From assembly GCF_014696675.1 (NCBI RefSeq), contig NZ_JACJQN010000010.1, positions 124,001 to 188,000 of the forward strand: DNA of 64,000 bases, given 5' to 3'. This DNA is from Phormidium tenue FACHB-1052 (lineage in GTDB: Bacteria > Cyanobacteriota > Cyanobacteriia > Phormidesmidales > Phormidesmidaceae). The notes under the pieces are model-generated. The model was not told the DNA's origin. It ran no database searches and saw nothing but the letters and a program-made list of their open reading frames with translations. Shown piece after piece: positions 1 through 9,357 of the stretch. Each line of letters begins with the position of its first letter. Position 1 is the stretch's first letter. The translations under genes were made by a program, and so were the position numbers.

Positions 1-55
1 CGTGCTGACGTTGTTGGGCCAGTCGTTCGCGGGCCTGATCGTCTGACTTATCCAT
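1..55 (-). CDS. start of an unknown gene, cut by the window edge
   Basis: On the minus strand an ATG at 53-55 opens a frame that stays open to the window edge. It encodes a charged, helix-prone start (MDKSDDQARERLAQQRQH). Only 18 residues are visible, so the product cannot be named. It is divergent from nothing on its right for about 270 bases. The region 56-325 shows no convincing gene; it holds several GGGCGATCG-type HIP1 cores and would contain this gene's promoter. Confidence 0.45.
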   Translation of the reverse strand, partial: MDKSDDQARERLAQQRQH

Positions 56-325
56 AACAGCTACTATCCCCAGGATGTATGGGCGGGGTGGACGGGACGC
101 GATCGCCCTCGACCACTCGCCCCTATTCTAATTTTCCAAGTTATTGGTGAACGGGCGATCGCCCCTGTCACGATTGTTTAGCCTTCTCAATCGCCCGCAA
201 TCTGTCCTGAGAGTGTTTCTGTCATACCTGCCAGAGTTCACCTGTAACTAAGGGATTGCCTGAAAGAGAACACCTAGCACGATAGGCAAGGCTTGGCCAA
301 GGCCAACGCCGCCCGAGGTTCAGGC

Positions 326-673
326 TTACGGCACCGATGCGGTGGCAACAGCATCCTCAGACCCTACCGGGCGAATCACTAGCGTGTTGAATAGACTGAT
401 GTCGGTGTCCTCAGGGACTGACAAGTCAAAGGCTCCACTGGTCTGTGGTAGCGACCCCAAAGCGATGGGACGCTTAGCCATGTTGCCGTTGATGGTCAAA
501 AACGCCTCCAGCGCGTCCCCCTCGGCAGCGATGGTGAAATCTTTTAGCGATAGGGTAATGCTGCTGCCCACAATGGCAGCCCCCACGTAGCCACTGGCGG
601 TGTGGCTGCCTGTCCCGACGACGCTGCCCATAGCCCAGTTCTCCTTTAATACTCTAAAACGCCCGGCCATCAT
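326..673 (-). CDS. small DM13-like domain protein
   Basis: This 115-aa protein has the layout of a DM13 domain. An early GTGSHTASG turn is followed by a beta strand with LSLKDF, then DALEAFLTING, LGSLPQTSG, a P-x-x-TDIS turn, and a last strand FNTLVIRP. In DM13 proteins these correspond to the G-x-HxxSG, LxxF, GPDLxVYL, LGxLKxxxG, VDxxxYxSVVIWC blocks. The usual cysteine of the VVIWC strand is replaced here (LVIRPV), and no signal peptide or lipobox precedes the domain. The frame has a stop 12 codons upstream of the ATG, so a longer exported form is unlikely. Function is unknown; DM13 is thought to be a redox or electron-transfer module, but the missing Cys argues against that role here. The family call is by eye only. 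Confidence 0.55.
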   Translation of the reverse strand: MMAGRFRVLKENWAMGSVVGTGSHTASGYVGAAIVGSSITLSLKDFTIAAEGDALEAFLTINGNMAKRPIALGSLPQTSGAFDLSVPEDTDISLFNTLVIRPVGSEDAVATASVP

Positions 674-1144
674 TGTAGAAAGAATCAGCCTTAACTTTGC
701 TTCTGACTCCTAGCGATTGGAGGCAAGACCACAGCGAGTCAAACAGCACTAGCGCTGGGACGCTGCTTGGGCTTGAACCGGTGCGATTCGCGGAGCGTAA
801 AGCCTACGGCATCCTAGAAATGGGGATCGACTCTGAACGACTATCCCCAGGGGGAAGCGCTGTCGGCAAATGATGGGTTTTCCCCACTCAATCTAGCCCC
901 AATGGCGGCTATCCTGGGAAAAGAACTCAGTAATCGATCTCCCCCCTTTCACGGATGTGTCAGGGGGTTTTACAATAGTTCATATTAGGTGTTGTTGCCT
1001 CGGCCCCAGCTCAGACTCCCCGTCATGGTCTCGTGATAGAGTTTTCTGTTGTCAAGGCTACCCAATCGACAACCCAGACCCCGTCTGAGTAACCCATGAA
1101 GATGGTCACCAGCGGTCCATCGCCCAGAATCCGGAGAAGCAGTT
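674..1144. other. intergenic region upstream of fusA
   Basis: About 470 bases separate two divergent genes, and I find no credible ORF or RNA gene. It must hold the fusA promoter; the AT-rich stretch around 965-990 (TTTTACAATAGTTCATATTA) is the best -35/-10-like patch, but it is far from the start and unproven. No riboswitch-like structure was recognised. Confidence 0.4.
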
Positions 1145-3238
1145 ATGGCTAAAGACATCACCCGTTATCGCAATATTGGTATTTTTGCCCACGTAGACGC
1201 GGGCAAGACTACCACCACCGAGCGCATCCTCGCCCTCACCGGTCGCATCCACAAGATCGGTGAAGTTCACGATGGTGCTGCCACCACCGACTTCATGGAG
1301 CAAGAGCAAGAACGGGGGATCACGATTCAGTCGGCGGCCACCACCTGCTTCTGGAAAGAGCACCAGCTCAACATCATTGACACCCCTGGACACGTTGACT
1401 TCACCATTGAGGTGTATCGCTCCCTCAAGGTGCTCGACGGCGGTATCGGCGTCTTCTGCGGTTCAGGCGGGGTAGAGCCCCAGTCTGAGACCAACTGGCG
1501 CTACGCCAACGACTCCAAGGTGGCTCGGGTCATCTACGTCAACAAGCTCGATCGCACCGGGGCCGACTTCTTCCGGGTCGTCAAACAGGTCGACAGCATC
1601 CTGGCGGCCAAGCCCCTGGTAATGGTGCTGCCCATCGGCACCGAAACCGAGTTTGTGGGTGTGGTTGACCTGCTCACCCGCAAGGCCTGGGTGTGGGATG
1701 AGTCGGGCAAACCCGAGAACTACGAGATCAAAGATGTCCCTGAGGACATGAAAGATCAGGTTGAAGAGTACCGCGAGGCCCTCGTTGAGCTAGCCGTTGA
1801 GCAGGACGACGAAATTCTTGGTAAGTACCTTGAGGGCGAAGAGATCTCCATTGAGGAGATTAAGACCTGCATTCGCAAGGGCACCCGCGAGCTGGCCTTC
1901 TTCCCCACCTACTGCGGCTCCTCCTTTAAGAACAAAGGGGTGCAGCTGGTGCTAGATGCGGTAGTTGACTACCTGCCTAACCCCCTCGAAGTGCCTGCCC
2001 AACCCGAAGTCGACCTGGAGGGTAACCCCACCGGCAAACTGGCCTACGCCGATGCCGACAAGCCCCTGCGGGCGCTGGCGTTCAAAATCATGGACGACCG
2101 CTTTGGCGCGCTCACCTTCACCCGCATCTACTCGGGTCATCTGAAGAAGGGCGACACCATTCTCGACACCGCTACCGGCAAGACCGAGCGCATCAGCCGC
2201 CTGGTCGAAATGCACGCCAACGATCGCGAAGAGGTAGAGTCGGCCCAGGCTGGCGACATCGTGGCGCTGATCGGTATGAAAAACGTGCAGACCGGCCACA
2301 CCCTCTGTGATCCCAAAGATCCCGCTACCCTGGAGCCCATGGTCTTCCCTGACCCGGTGATCTCCATTGCCGTGTATCCCAAGAAAAAGGGCGACAACGA
2401 GAAAATGGGTATGGCGATCAGCAAGATGGTGGCTGAAGACCCCTCCTTCCAGGTGGAAACCGACGAAGAGAGCGGCGAAGTCATCCTCAAGGGCATGGGC
2501 GAACTGCACCTCGACATTAAGGTCGATATTCTCAAGCGCACCCATGGCGTCGAAGTCGAAGTGGGCAAGCCCCAGGTGGCCTACCGCGAGGCGATCACCA
2601 AGCGCCTGGCCGACAGCTACACCCACAAGAAGCAGTCGGGTGGTTCGGGTCAGTACGCCAAGATCGACTACGTGATCGAGCCGGGCGAAGTCGGCACCAA
2701 CTTCCAGTTTGAGTCGGCGGTGACCGGCGGTAACGTGCCCCGCGAATTTTGGCCCGCGGTGCAAAAGGGCTTTGCCACCAGCATTGACCGAGGCCCGCTG
2801 GCCGGTTACCCGGTGGTTGACCTCAAGGTCACCCTCACCGATGGGGCCTTCCACGCGGTTGACTCGTCGGCGATCGCCTTTGAAATTGCCGCTAAAGCTG
2901 CCTACCGCCAGTCGCTGCCCAAGGCTGGCCCCCAGCTGCTGGAGCCGATCATGAAGGTTGACGTGTTCACCCCCGACGACTACATGGGTGACGTAATCGG
3001 TGACCTCAACCGCCGTCGTGGCATGATCAAGTCCCAAGATCCCGCCGCTACTGGCGTTCGCGTCAAGGCCGATGTGCCCCTGAGCGAAATGTTTGGCTAC
3101 ATTGGCGACCTGCGCACCATGACCTCCGGTCGGGGCCAGTTCTCCATGGAGTTCTCTCACTACGCTCCCTGCCCCAGCAACGTGGCTGAGGAAGTGATTA
3201 AGGAAGCCAAGGAGCGCCAGGCGGCTGCGGCCAAATAA
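1145..3238 (+). CDS. fusA: translation elongation factor G (stand-alone copy)
   Basis: EF-G is the GTPase that moves tRNAs and mRNA through the ribosome and helps recycle ribosomes. The 697-aa length is full size. The G motifs are all present: AHVDAGKT (15-22), RGIT (57-60), DTPGH (79-83) and NKLD (133-136). Domains II-V follow, with the usual GMGELHLDI and RRRGMI segments. The gene is not next to rpsL, rpsG or tuf, so it is not the str-operon copy. Cyanobacteria commonly carry a second, stand-alone EF-G, and this sequence resembles that type (Synechocystis Slr1463 as I recall it). It has cysteines at 105 (VFCGSGG) and 242 (IKTCIRKG), the two positions linked to redox inactivation in Slr1463. 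A hairpin terminator follows at 3295. Confidence 0.96.
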   Translation: MAKDITRYRNIGIFAHVDAGKTTTTERILALTGRIHKIGEVHDGAATTDFMEQEQERGITIQSAATTCFWKEHQLNIIDTPGHVDFTIEVYRSLKVLDGGIGVFCGSGGVEPQSETNWRYANDSKVARVIYVNKLDRTGADFFRVVKQVDSILAAKPLVMVLPIGTETEFVGVVDLLTRKAWVWDESGKPENYEIKDVPEDMKDQVEEYREALVELAVEQDDEILGKYLEGEEISIEEIKTCIRKGTRELAFFPTYCGSSFKNKGVQLVLDAVVDYLPNPLEVPAQPEVDLEGNPTGKLAYADADKPLRALAFKIMDDRFGALTFTRIYSGHLKKGDTILDTATGKTERISRLVEMHANDREEVESAQAGDIVALIGMKNVQTGHTLCDPKDPATLEPMVFPDPVISIAVYPKKKGDNEKMGMAISKMVAEDPSFQVETDEESGEVILKGMGELHLDIKVDILKRTHGVEVEVGKPQVAYREAITKRLADSYTHKKQSGGSGQYAKIDYVIEPGEVGTNFQFESAVTGGNVPREFWPAVQKGFATSIDRGPLAGYPVVDLKVTLTDGAFHAVDSSAIAFEIAAKAAYRQSLPKAGPQLLEPIMKVDVFTPDDYMGDVIGDLNRRRGMIKSQDPAATGVRVKADVPLSEMFGYIGDLRTMTSGRGQFSMEFSHYAPCPSNVAEEVIKEAKERQAAAAK

Positions 3239-3252
3239 ACCCCTGATCTGCT

Positions 3253-3279
3253 GTAGGGGCACAGCATGCTGTCCCCTAC
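3253..3279. repeat. inverted repeat after fusA
   Basis: GTAGGGG...CCCCTAC arms flank a self-complementary CAGCATGCTG core, so the 27 bases form a near-perfect hairpin. It lies between the fusA stop and the fusA terminator and may protect or end the transcript. It resembles the GTAGGGGCA-type palindromic repeats seen near 42.2 and 51.7 kb. Confidence 0.5.
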
Positions 3280-3294
3280 CTCTTCGGATAGTAG

Positions 3295-3330
3295 AACGCC
3301 CTGGCCAACTTTGGCCGGGGCGTTTTGTTT
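3295..3330 (+). terminator. rho-independent terminator of fusA
   Basis: AACGCCCTGGCCA pairs with TGGCCGGGGCGTT (one wobble) around a short loop and runs into TTTTGTTT. It sits 57 bases after the fusA stop codon, in the right orientation for it. Confidence 0.8.
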
Positions 3331-3401
3331 GAATAGATGGAACAGTAAAAAGAAAAAATCGATCGCTCAATTTATTAAGCGTTTAAACCCCTTCACAAAA
3401 A

Positions 3402-4133
3402 CTATTGCTTGACCCACCCCAGCTCACTGGCTACTCGCTGGCGAATCACGTTAGCTGGAACCCCAACAGCAATTGAATAGGGCGGAATATCTTTTGTGAC
3501 CACTGCTCCAGCACCAATCACGCTGCCTCTGCCAATGGTCACCCCATCGACAACTTTGACTCCAGAACCGAGCCAGCAGTCTTCTTCAATTTCTATGCCC
3601 TTAACCGTTGTGCCCTGCTGGTTGATGGGTATATCTATGCTGGAGAAAATGTGATTGTTTGCATAAAGACTAGTATTTGATGCAATTAAACAGTTTTTCC
3701 CGATAGTAATGTTACCTGGGCCTGCCATACAAACGTATGGCCCTACGTAGGTATTTTGTCCAATACTGACTTTACCTCCTAGTGCTTGGAGATGAAAACC
3801 TTGGTCTAACCGTACAGAATCTTCTAAAACTAGTTCGCCGCCATCCTCCCAACAGTTTAGAAACGAATAATTGCAGATTGAGCAAGAATTGCCGATAATG
3901 ATAGAATTTGGGCGAATGAATCGCACATTAAACTCTATTGTCACGCCCCTACCAAAGCTGCCAAAAATGGGCGAATAGACAAGCTGGCGTAACTTTTTGC
4001 CAACGCCCATTGGAACTGCACCGAATAGAGCAAGTAGATACTCGTCCCTTCGATATTTCCAACCGCTAGAATAATTAGCTTGAGAATTATCTGCTGCTGA
4101 AGGCTTTTGGTTAAAGTCTTGGTGCCGATTCAT
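3402..4133 (-). CDS. hexapeptide-repeat acyltransferase (WcaF/LacA-like)
   Basis: This 243-aa protein has a left-handed beta-helix acyltransferase core from about residue 65 on, with [I/V]G-x-x-[S/T/N] hexapeptide turns (IIIGNS, VSIGQN, ITIGKN, VTIGRG). It ends with the signature DIPPYSIAVGVPANVIRQR typical of sugar O-acyltransferases. The catalytic-type HIFSS/NNH segment sits near residue 160 (ANNHIF). It probably acetylates a sugar of an exopolysaccharide or LPS. The neighbours do not indicate a pathway. Its N-terminal ~60 residues are not part of the helix. The next 1.1 kb upstream of it is gene-poor and AT-rich, so the gene may be a recent arrival. Confidence 0.85.
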   Translation of the reverse strand: MNRHQDFNQKPSAADNSQANYSSGWKYRRDEYLLALFGAVPMGVGKKLRQLVYSPIFGSFGRGVTIEFNVRFIRPNSIIIGNSCSICNYSFLNCWEDGGELVLEDSVRLDQGFHLQALGGKVSIGQNTYVGPYVCMAGPGNITIGKNCLIASNTSLYANNHIFSSIDIPINQQGTTVKGIEIEEDCWLGSGVKVVDGVTIGRGSVIGAGAVVTKDIPPYSIAVGVPANVIRQRVASELGWVKQ

Positions 4134-5166
4134 ATTCTAGTCCTCTTTTTGGAATAGCAAATTGCATTTGAGTTTAATAATGAATACCACCGTCTTTTAG
4201 TGATACCAATGCTTCCTAGAACCCTTATTTTGCAAAGGATCAGCTAACTATTACCTATTTCCTTACAATGCTTGTCCAATGTCGAAACGCAGAGTTCTAT
4301 CGCTTAGAGAACAGCGCATCCCAAACAAAAAATCAGCTTGTATTTCATTGTAGAAAATAAGCTTTATCTAAGACTTATGTGTTGGGTAGGTGGCGACAAA
4401 ATCCTTTTATGCCTGTGCTATTGCGCTCCTTGGAAGAACGCATGTTGCGATCGCAACAATAGCGACGGACAAATGATAATGTAGCTCTTGCGGCTAGAAA
4501 CCCAAAAAATTTAATCTTCAGTGTTGCTAACTACAGCAAATTTCAAGGCCGATCTTAGCGACCTGTTTATTCTCGCTGGAAGATACAATCTGGTGCAGAA
4601 CCCTGTCTGAGATTCTAGCTTTGGGGTACCTTTGCCAACACTTATCTTAGGCAGACAATGACTAATTTAGGGGGGAGTCAAGCCGCCTGGAATTCTTACA
4701 GCCATGACGGGCATGCACACTCGGCTCAAACGAGCTAGCCGTAGCCCTTTCAGCATAGGCTGATAGATATTAGTGTAGACGCGTGATTTGTTGAAAACTG
4801 AGATAAACATACAACAACTTCATCTACGTTTACACTATTGCCAAGGCCTATGCTATAGATGAAAGGCCAAGCTCTAGTTAAGCCTAGTCTACTGCTAAAG
4901 ACTTTCAGCAACAACAAGATATTGTCTTTAAATTGTCGTCGAAGGTAAAGCTTGGTTGCAGCGGTTATCTGATGTAATCTATGTAGAAGATATTAATGGA
5001 CTCTATCGGCTCCACGCATTTCACGCATAAAATTCTTACTACATAGTCCTCCAAAATAGAATTTCGAGGAGCTTTGTAGCTAATTTCTAGCGTTTGAAGA
5101 GCAAGTTAGGCTCAAAGTCCTTGGTTATAGATGCTGTAGCTCCCCGCAAGGTAGGGGCTGATTTAG
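4134..5166. other. gene-poor AT-rich kilobase with decayed sequence
   Basis: No convincing gene is seen in about 1.03 kb. The sequence is more AT-rich than its surroundings. It holds a long imperfect inverted repeat (4744-4781 with 4827-4868) and a short open fragment at 4932-5030 (plus strand) that reads like a protein tail (...SDVIYVEDINGLYRLHAFHA) but lacks a start. I take this as remnants of lost genes or an element, not a functional gene. Confidence 0.45.
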
Positions 5167-5215
5167 ATCTCCCTACCTTGCGTAAGGCAAGATGTTGAAG
5201 GCAAGGTAGGGAGAT
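5167..5215. repeat. perfect 15-bp inverted repeat downstream of por
   Basis: ATCTCCCTACCTTGC (5167-5181) is the exact reverse complement of 5201-5215, with a 19-nt loop. A third partial copy (CCCCGCAAGGTAGGGG) lies at 5144-5160. The structure starts 7 bases past the por stop codon and could act as a terminator or mRNA-stabilising hairpin, although no clear U-run follows on the minus strand. Confidence 0.6.
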
Positions 5216-5221
5216 TAACCC

Positions 5222-6268
<1,047 letters not shown>

Positions 6269-6384
6269 TTAAGGATGACGTGGACAGTGATGCAGTGTCT
6301 TAATGTTTTTTGAGGTGTTGTTACATCGGGTATAGGGTTTTAGGTGAAAGGTATAAGGGGCATTGCTTAACGCAAGTATGATTT

Positions 6385-6456
6385 GCCCCCCCAGCCCCCC
6401 AATTCTGGGGGGAGCCAGAGTCTCAAAGTCCCCCAGAATTGGGGGATTTAGGGGGC
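6385..6456. repeat. intergenic palindromic repeat (CCCCCAATTCTGGGGG family)
   Basis: Two G/C-rich hairpins, CCCCCCAATTCTGGGGGG and its inverse CCCCCAGAATTGGGGG, sit 13 bases apart and are inverted copies of each other. The flanks TTTGCCCCCC and GATTTAGGGGGCC extend the symmetry. This is a common type of cyanobacterial dispersed intergenic repeat. It lies downstream of the phosphohexomutase gene and may end its transcript. Confidence 0.65.
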
Positions 6457-6561
6457 CATGCAGCGTCTAAAGGCTTTTTGCTGGTTCATTCCTCGATTCA
6501 GCAGCACCGGTCAAAGGCTCGGCCTAAAACCCTATACCTTTCATCCTATACCCACCACCAC

Positions 6562-8037
6562 CTACGTAAACGAACTCGCCCAATCCTTCGCCCAGTGCAG
6601 ATGTTTGTGCACCTCATCGAGGGTTTTGGCTTCGCTGTAGAGGCGCAGCACGGGTTCGGTGCCGCTGAAGCGGATCAGTAGCCAGCTGTCGTCGGCCAGG
6701 GTGAGTTTGTAGCCGTCGATGTCGAGGATGTGGGTGACGGCTTTGCCCGCGACTTCGGCGGGGGGGGCGGTGGCGAGGGCCTCAAGCAGCTTGGCCTGCA
6801 CTTCCATGCTGGCCAGGGGCAGGTCGATGCGATCGTACTCGGAGAAGTAGTTGGTTTTCTCTTGCAGGCTGCGGTAGTAGTCGCTGAGGTCGAGGCCGGA
6901 GGCGACGACGGCTTCTAATACATAGAGGGCTGACATCAGGGCGTCGCGCTCGGGGATGTGGTGGCCGTAGCCGATGCCGCCGGATTCTTCGCCCCCCAGC
7001 AGCACTTTGGCCTCCTGCATGCGATCGGCAATGTACTTGTAGCCGACGGCGGTTTGGTAAAGCTCTAGGCCGTTGAGCTTGGCCACCGCTGGAATCAGGT
7101 TGGAGCCGCTGATGGTTTTGACGATTTCGCCGCTGTAGCCCCGGCGCGACTTGAGGTGGTCGATCAGAATGGGGATGAGGATTTGAGAGCTGAGGAAATT
7201 GCCTTGGCCGTCGACGGCGGCGATGCGATCGCTATCGCCATCAAACACCAGACCCACTTTGACGCTTTCTTTGGCGGGATACTCTTTGACGGTCTCTAGC
7301 ATTTCGCCCAGATACTTAGGCAGGGGTTCAGGCGGGTTGCCGCCAAACAGCGGGTCGGCCTCGCTGTGCAGCTCGTGGATGCTGCCTTCGCCCAGCAGTC
7401 GGGGCAGCCCACCGCTGGCGGAGCCGTACATGACATCGGCAAACACCGTCAGCTTGCCGCTGGAGATGGCGCTCTGAATGGCGGCGACATCGACCTCGGC
7501 CTGAAGGGCGGTGCAGTAGTCGGGCCAGGGGTCGAAGGTTTCAATTTGGCCGGGTTTGCCGAGGGGGGCGGGGGGAGTGGGCAACAGCGCCTCGACTTGC
7601 TGGGTCACCTCAGGGGAGACAGAGCCGCCGAAGGCTCCTTTAATTTTGAGCCCGGAGTAGGTGGGGGGGTTGTGGCTAGCGGTGATGACAATCGCCCCAA
7701 GCAAAGTTTGATGCTTGGCGGCGTAGCTAAAGGCGGGGGTGGGGGCAAAATCTTGGGAGAGCAGCACGTCGAAGCCCTGGGCGGCGATCGCCTCGGCGGC
7801 GGTGCGGGCAAATTCGGCGGCGAGAAAGCGGCGATCGTAGCCGACGGCAATGGTGCGGCTGCCGGTTTCGGCCCCAAAGCACTGGTGCAGCACGTGGGCC
7901 GAAACCGCCGCCACCTGAGCGACGCGCTCAAAGGTGAAGTCGGCGGCGATAATGCCGCGCCAGCCATCGGTACCAAATTTGATGGGCTTCGGCGTAGCTG
8001 GGATGGGGCCTGAAGGTGCTGCCATAGCAGATTCCAA
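6562..8037 (-). CDS. phosphoglucomutase/phosphomannomutase family protein
   Basis: Alpha-D-phosphohexomutases interconvert hexose 1- and 6-phosphates for glycogen and cell-wall sugar synthesis. All four family signatures are present. The phosphoserine loop is TASHNPP (119-125), the metal-binding loop is DGDSDR (266-271), and the sugar-binding loop is GGEESGG (348-354). The phosphate-binding loop is RFSGTEPVLRLY (about 462). The 491-aa length fits the short cyanobacterial PGM/PMM type. Which sugar it prefers cannot be told from sequence. A start at the second Met (MAAPSG) is possible. GC is high like the neighbouring core genes. The 8038-8397 stretch upstream holds no gene I can support. Confidence 0.93.
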   Translation of the reverse strand: MESAMAAPSGPIPATPKPIKFGTDGWRGIIAADFTFERVAQVAAVSAHVLHQCFGAETGSRTIAVGYDRRFLAAEFARTAAEAIAAQGFDVLLSQDFAPTPAFSYAAKHQTLLGAIVITASHNPPTYSGLKIKGAFGGSVSPEVTQQVEALLPTPPAPLGKPGQIETFDPWPDYCTALQAEVDVAAIQSAISSGKLTVFADVMYGSASGGLPRLLGEGSIHELHSEADPLFGGNPPEPLPKYLGEMLETVKEYPAKESVKVGLVFDGDSDRIAAVDGQGNFLSSQILIPILIDHLKSRRGYSGEIVKTISGSNLIPAVAKLNGLELYQTAVGYKYIADRMQEAKVLLGGEESGGIGYGHHIPERDALMSALYVLEAVVASGLDLSDYYRSLQEKTNYFSEYDRIDLPLASMEVQAKLLEALATAPPAEVAGKAVTHILDIDGYKLTLADDSWLLIRFSGTEPVLRLYSEAKTLDEVHKHLHWAKDWASSFT

Positions 8038-8397
8038 ATGTCGGGGGATAAAGAGCGGATTTTCTCTGAGTTTACCCGCTTAATTCGGCGGTGACACGGA
8101 CAGGGCGGCGGCACTACGGACAATTTACCCAACCGGCTGGTTTTGCCGAAAAGTTTGAAAAGATTGGCGAATTGTCCTGAGGCGATCGCGGCTTTGGCGC
8201 AAATGCTAGGTCACGGTGGGATGACGCGGCTGATTAAGGGCAATGGTGGTCGAGCTGGGGCGCTAGTGGAGAGATGCTTGGGCTGAGTTGATTGGTGTTT
8301 TTGGGGTGCCGTAGGCTACGGACCTTGCGAATTGCCGCTGCTGACCTAAAATTTGCCAACGGTGGGGGGCTGTCGTGTTACCCTAGTTGAGTAAAAA

Positions 8398-8471
8398 CGG
8401 GATGTAGCGCAGCTTGGTAGCGCACTTCGTTCGGGACGAAGGGGCCGTGGGTTCGAATCCCGCCATCCCGA
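8398..8471 (+). tRNA. tRNA-Pro (anticodon CGG)
   Basis: The acceptor stem CGGGATG (8398-8404) pairs with CATCCCG (8464-8470), with discriminator A. The anticodon arm CTTCG-TTCGGGA-CGAAG puts CGG at 8432-8434. The T arm has the standard GTTCGAATC. It reads proline codon CCG. The CCA end is not encoded, as is usual in cyanobacteria. It is the left border of a run of accessory genes, and tRNA 3' ends are common integration sites, but I saw no second copy of its 3' end downstream. Confidence 0.95.
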
Positions 8472-8493
8472 TTCTTTCGTTAAAGCGAGTCTT

Positions 8494-8787
8494 ATGGACT
8501 ACGCGTCGTCGGGTACAGAAACAATCACGCTCGAAGTCTCGCAGGATATGCTGGCTGCTCTCAAAATGGGGGCAACTGACTTGGGGGAGCGGATTCGATT
8601 GCTGGCTGCAATTTCATTTTTTCAAGAGAAGCAGCTCTCTTTGGGCAAAGCCGCTGAGCTGGCGGGTTTAAATCGCCTGACGTTTATGGATCTTTTGACT
8701 CAACGGGGCATTGTGGTTTTTGACTACGATGAGTCTGCGCTTGCAACCGATCTGGCTGGCATTGCTGAATTGGTAGACCGTGACTGA
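8494..8787 (+). CDS. UPF0175 family protein, probable antitoxin
   Basis: This 97-aa protein matches UPF0175. An N-terminal strand carries [10 protein letters not shown], then helices precede the diagnostic [20 protein letters not shown]. That stretch is a helix-turn-helix-like unit usually written [18 protein letters not shown]. [11 protein letters not shown] tail follows. UPF0175 genes are usually paired with a DUF3368 PIN-like protein, as here, with the stop 8 bases inside the next gene. It probably neutralises that toxin and may repress the operon. The frame starts just after tRNA-Pro. Confidence 0.85.
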   Translation: MDYASSGTETITLEVSQDMLAALKMGATDLGERIRLLAAISFFQEKQLSLGKAAELAGLNRLTFMDLLTQRGIVVFDYDESALATDLAGIAELVDRD

Positions 8788-9268
8788 CATTATCTGCAAC
8801 GCCACGCCCCTGATTGCGTTTGCCAGAATTGGGCAGCTCTCGCTCATGCAAAATGTGGTTGAGCAGCTAATTATTCCAAATGCTGTCGCTGAGGAAGTGA
8901 TGGATTATAAAGGCTCGGGTGCTGGGCAGATTAACCTAGCCCAAGAATCTTGGATTCGAGTTGAAAAGCTGCAATCTGAGGAGCAAATGCGGCTGCTATT
9001 ACCCACGCTAGACAGGGGTGAAGCTGAAGTAATTGCCTTAGCGATAGAACGACGGACAACGCTAGTGCTGATGGATGAATTGACTGGTCGCAAGGTCGCT
9101 GAGTCGTTGCAGCTTAGGGTAATAGGCTCGGTAGGTCTATTGATTCAGGCGAAACAGCAGGGGCAGATTGTCGCTGTTAAACCGTTGCTAGAATCTATGC
9201 ACGAGGCTGGCATATATTTCAGTCGGCGTTTTATTGCGGCTGTACTTGAGTATGTCAATGAAATGTAA
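8780..9268 (+). CDS. DUF3368 PIN-like protein, probable toxin
   Basis: This 162-aa protein has the DUF3368 pattern. The N-terminal strand IICNATPLIAFARIGQL ends in the SPLI/TPLI motif, VAEEVMD follows, then LDRGEAEVIALA and LVLMDELTGRKVAE, and a late GSVGLLIQAKQQG. The acidic residues of GEAE and MDE fit a PIN-type RNase centre, although the first PIN aspartate is Asn here (CNATPL), as is common in DUF3368. It overlaps the UPF0175 gene by 8 bases, so the two are translationally coupled. The pair is a likely toxin-antitoxin module. RNase activity is inferred from family, not shown. Confidence 0.85.
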   Translation: MTDIICNATPLIAFARIGQLSLMQNVVEQLIIPNAVAEEVMDYKGSGAGQINLAQESWIRVEKLQSEEQMRLLLPTLDRGEAEVIALAIERRTTLVLMDELTGRKVAESLQLRVIGSVGLLIQAKQQGQIVAVKPLLESMHEAGIYFSRRFIAAVLEYVNEM

Positions 9269-9357
9269 GACAGAACAATTGAGAGATCATTTGTGAGGCT
9301 GCCTGCCAGTTAGCTTCATCGAACCCCGTTTTCAACTTGAAAGACAATAGGAATTGT

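Noticed and set aside
1952-3370. A 472-codon minus-strand frame antisense to fusA
   Set aside because: It lies wholly within the fusA coding strand shadow, has Gly/His/Val-rich composition typical of antisense frames in high-GC genes, and no ribosome site.
4932-5030. Short frame ending RLHAFHA as a gene
   Set aside because: Only 32 codons, begins right after a stop without a start codon, and no ribosome site; treated as a possible remnant only.
8414-8671. Plus-strand frame starting inside tRNA-Pro
   Set aside because: It overlaps the tRNA and the UPF0175 gene in another frame; the UPF0175 frame has clear family motifs.
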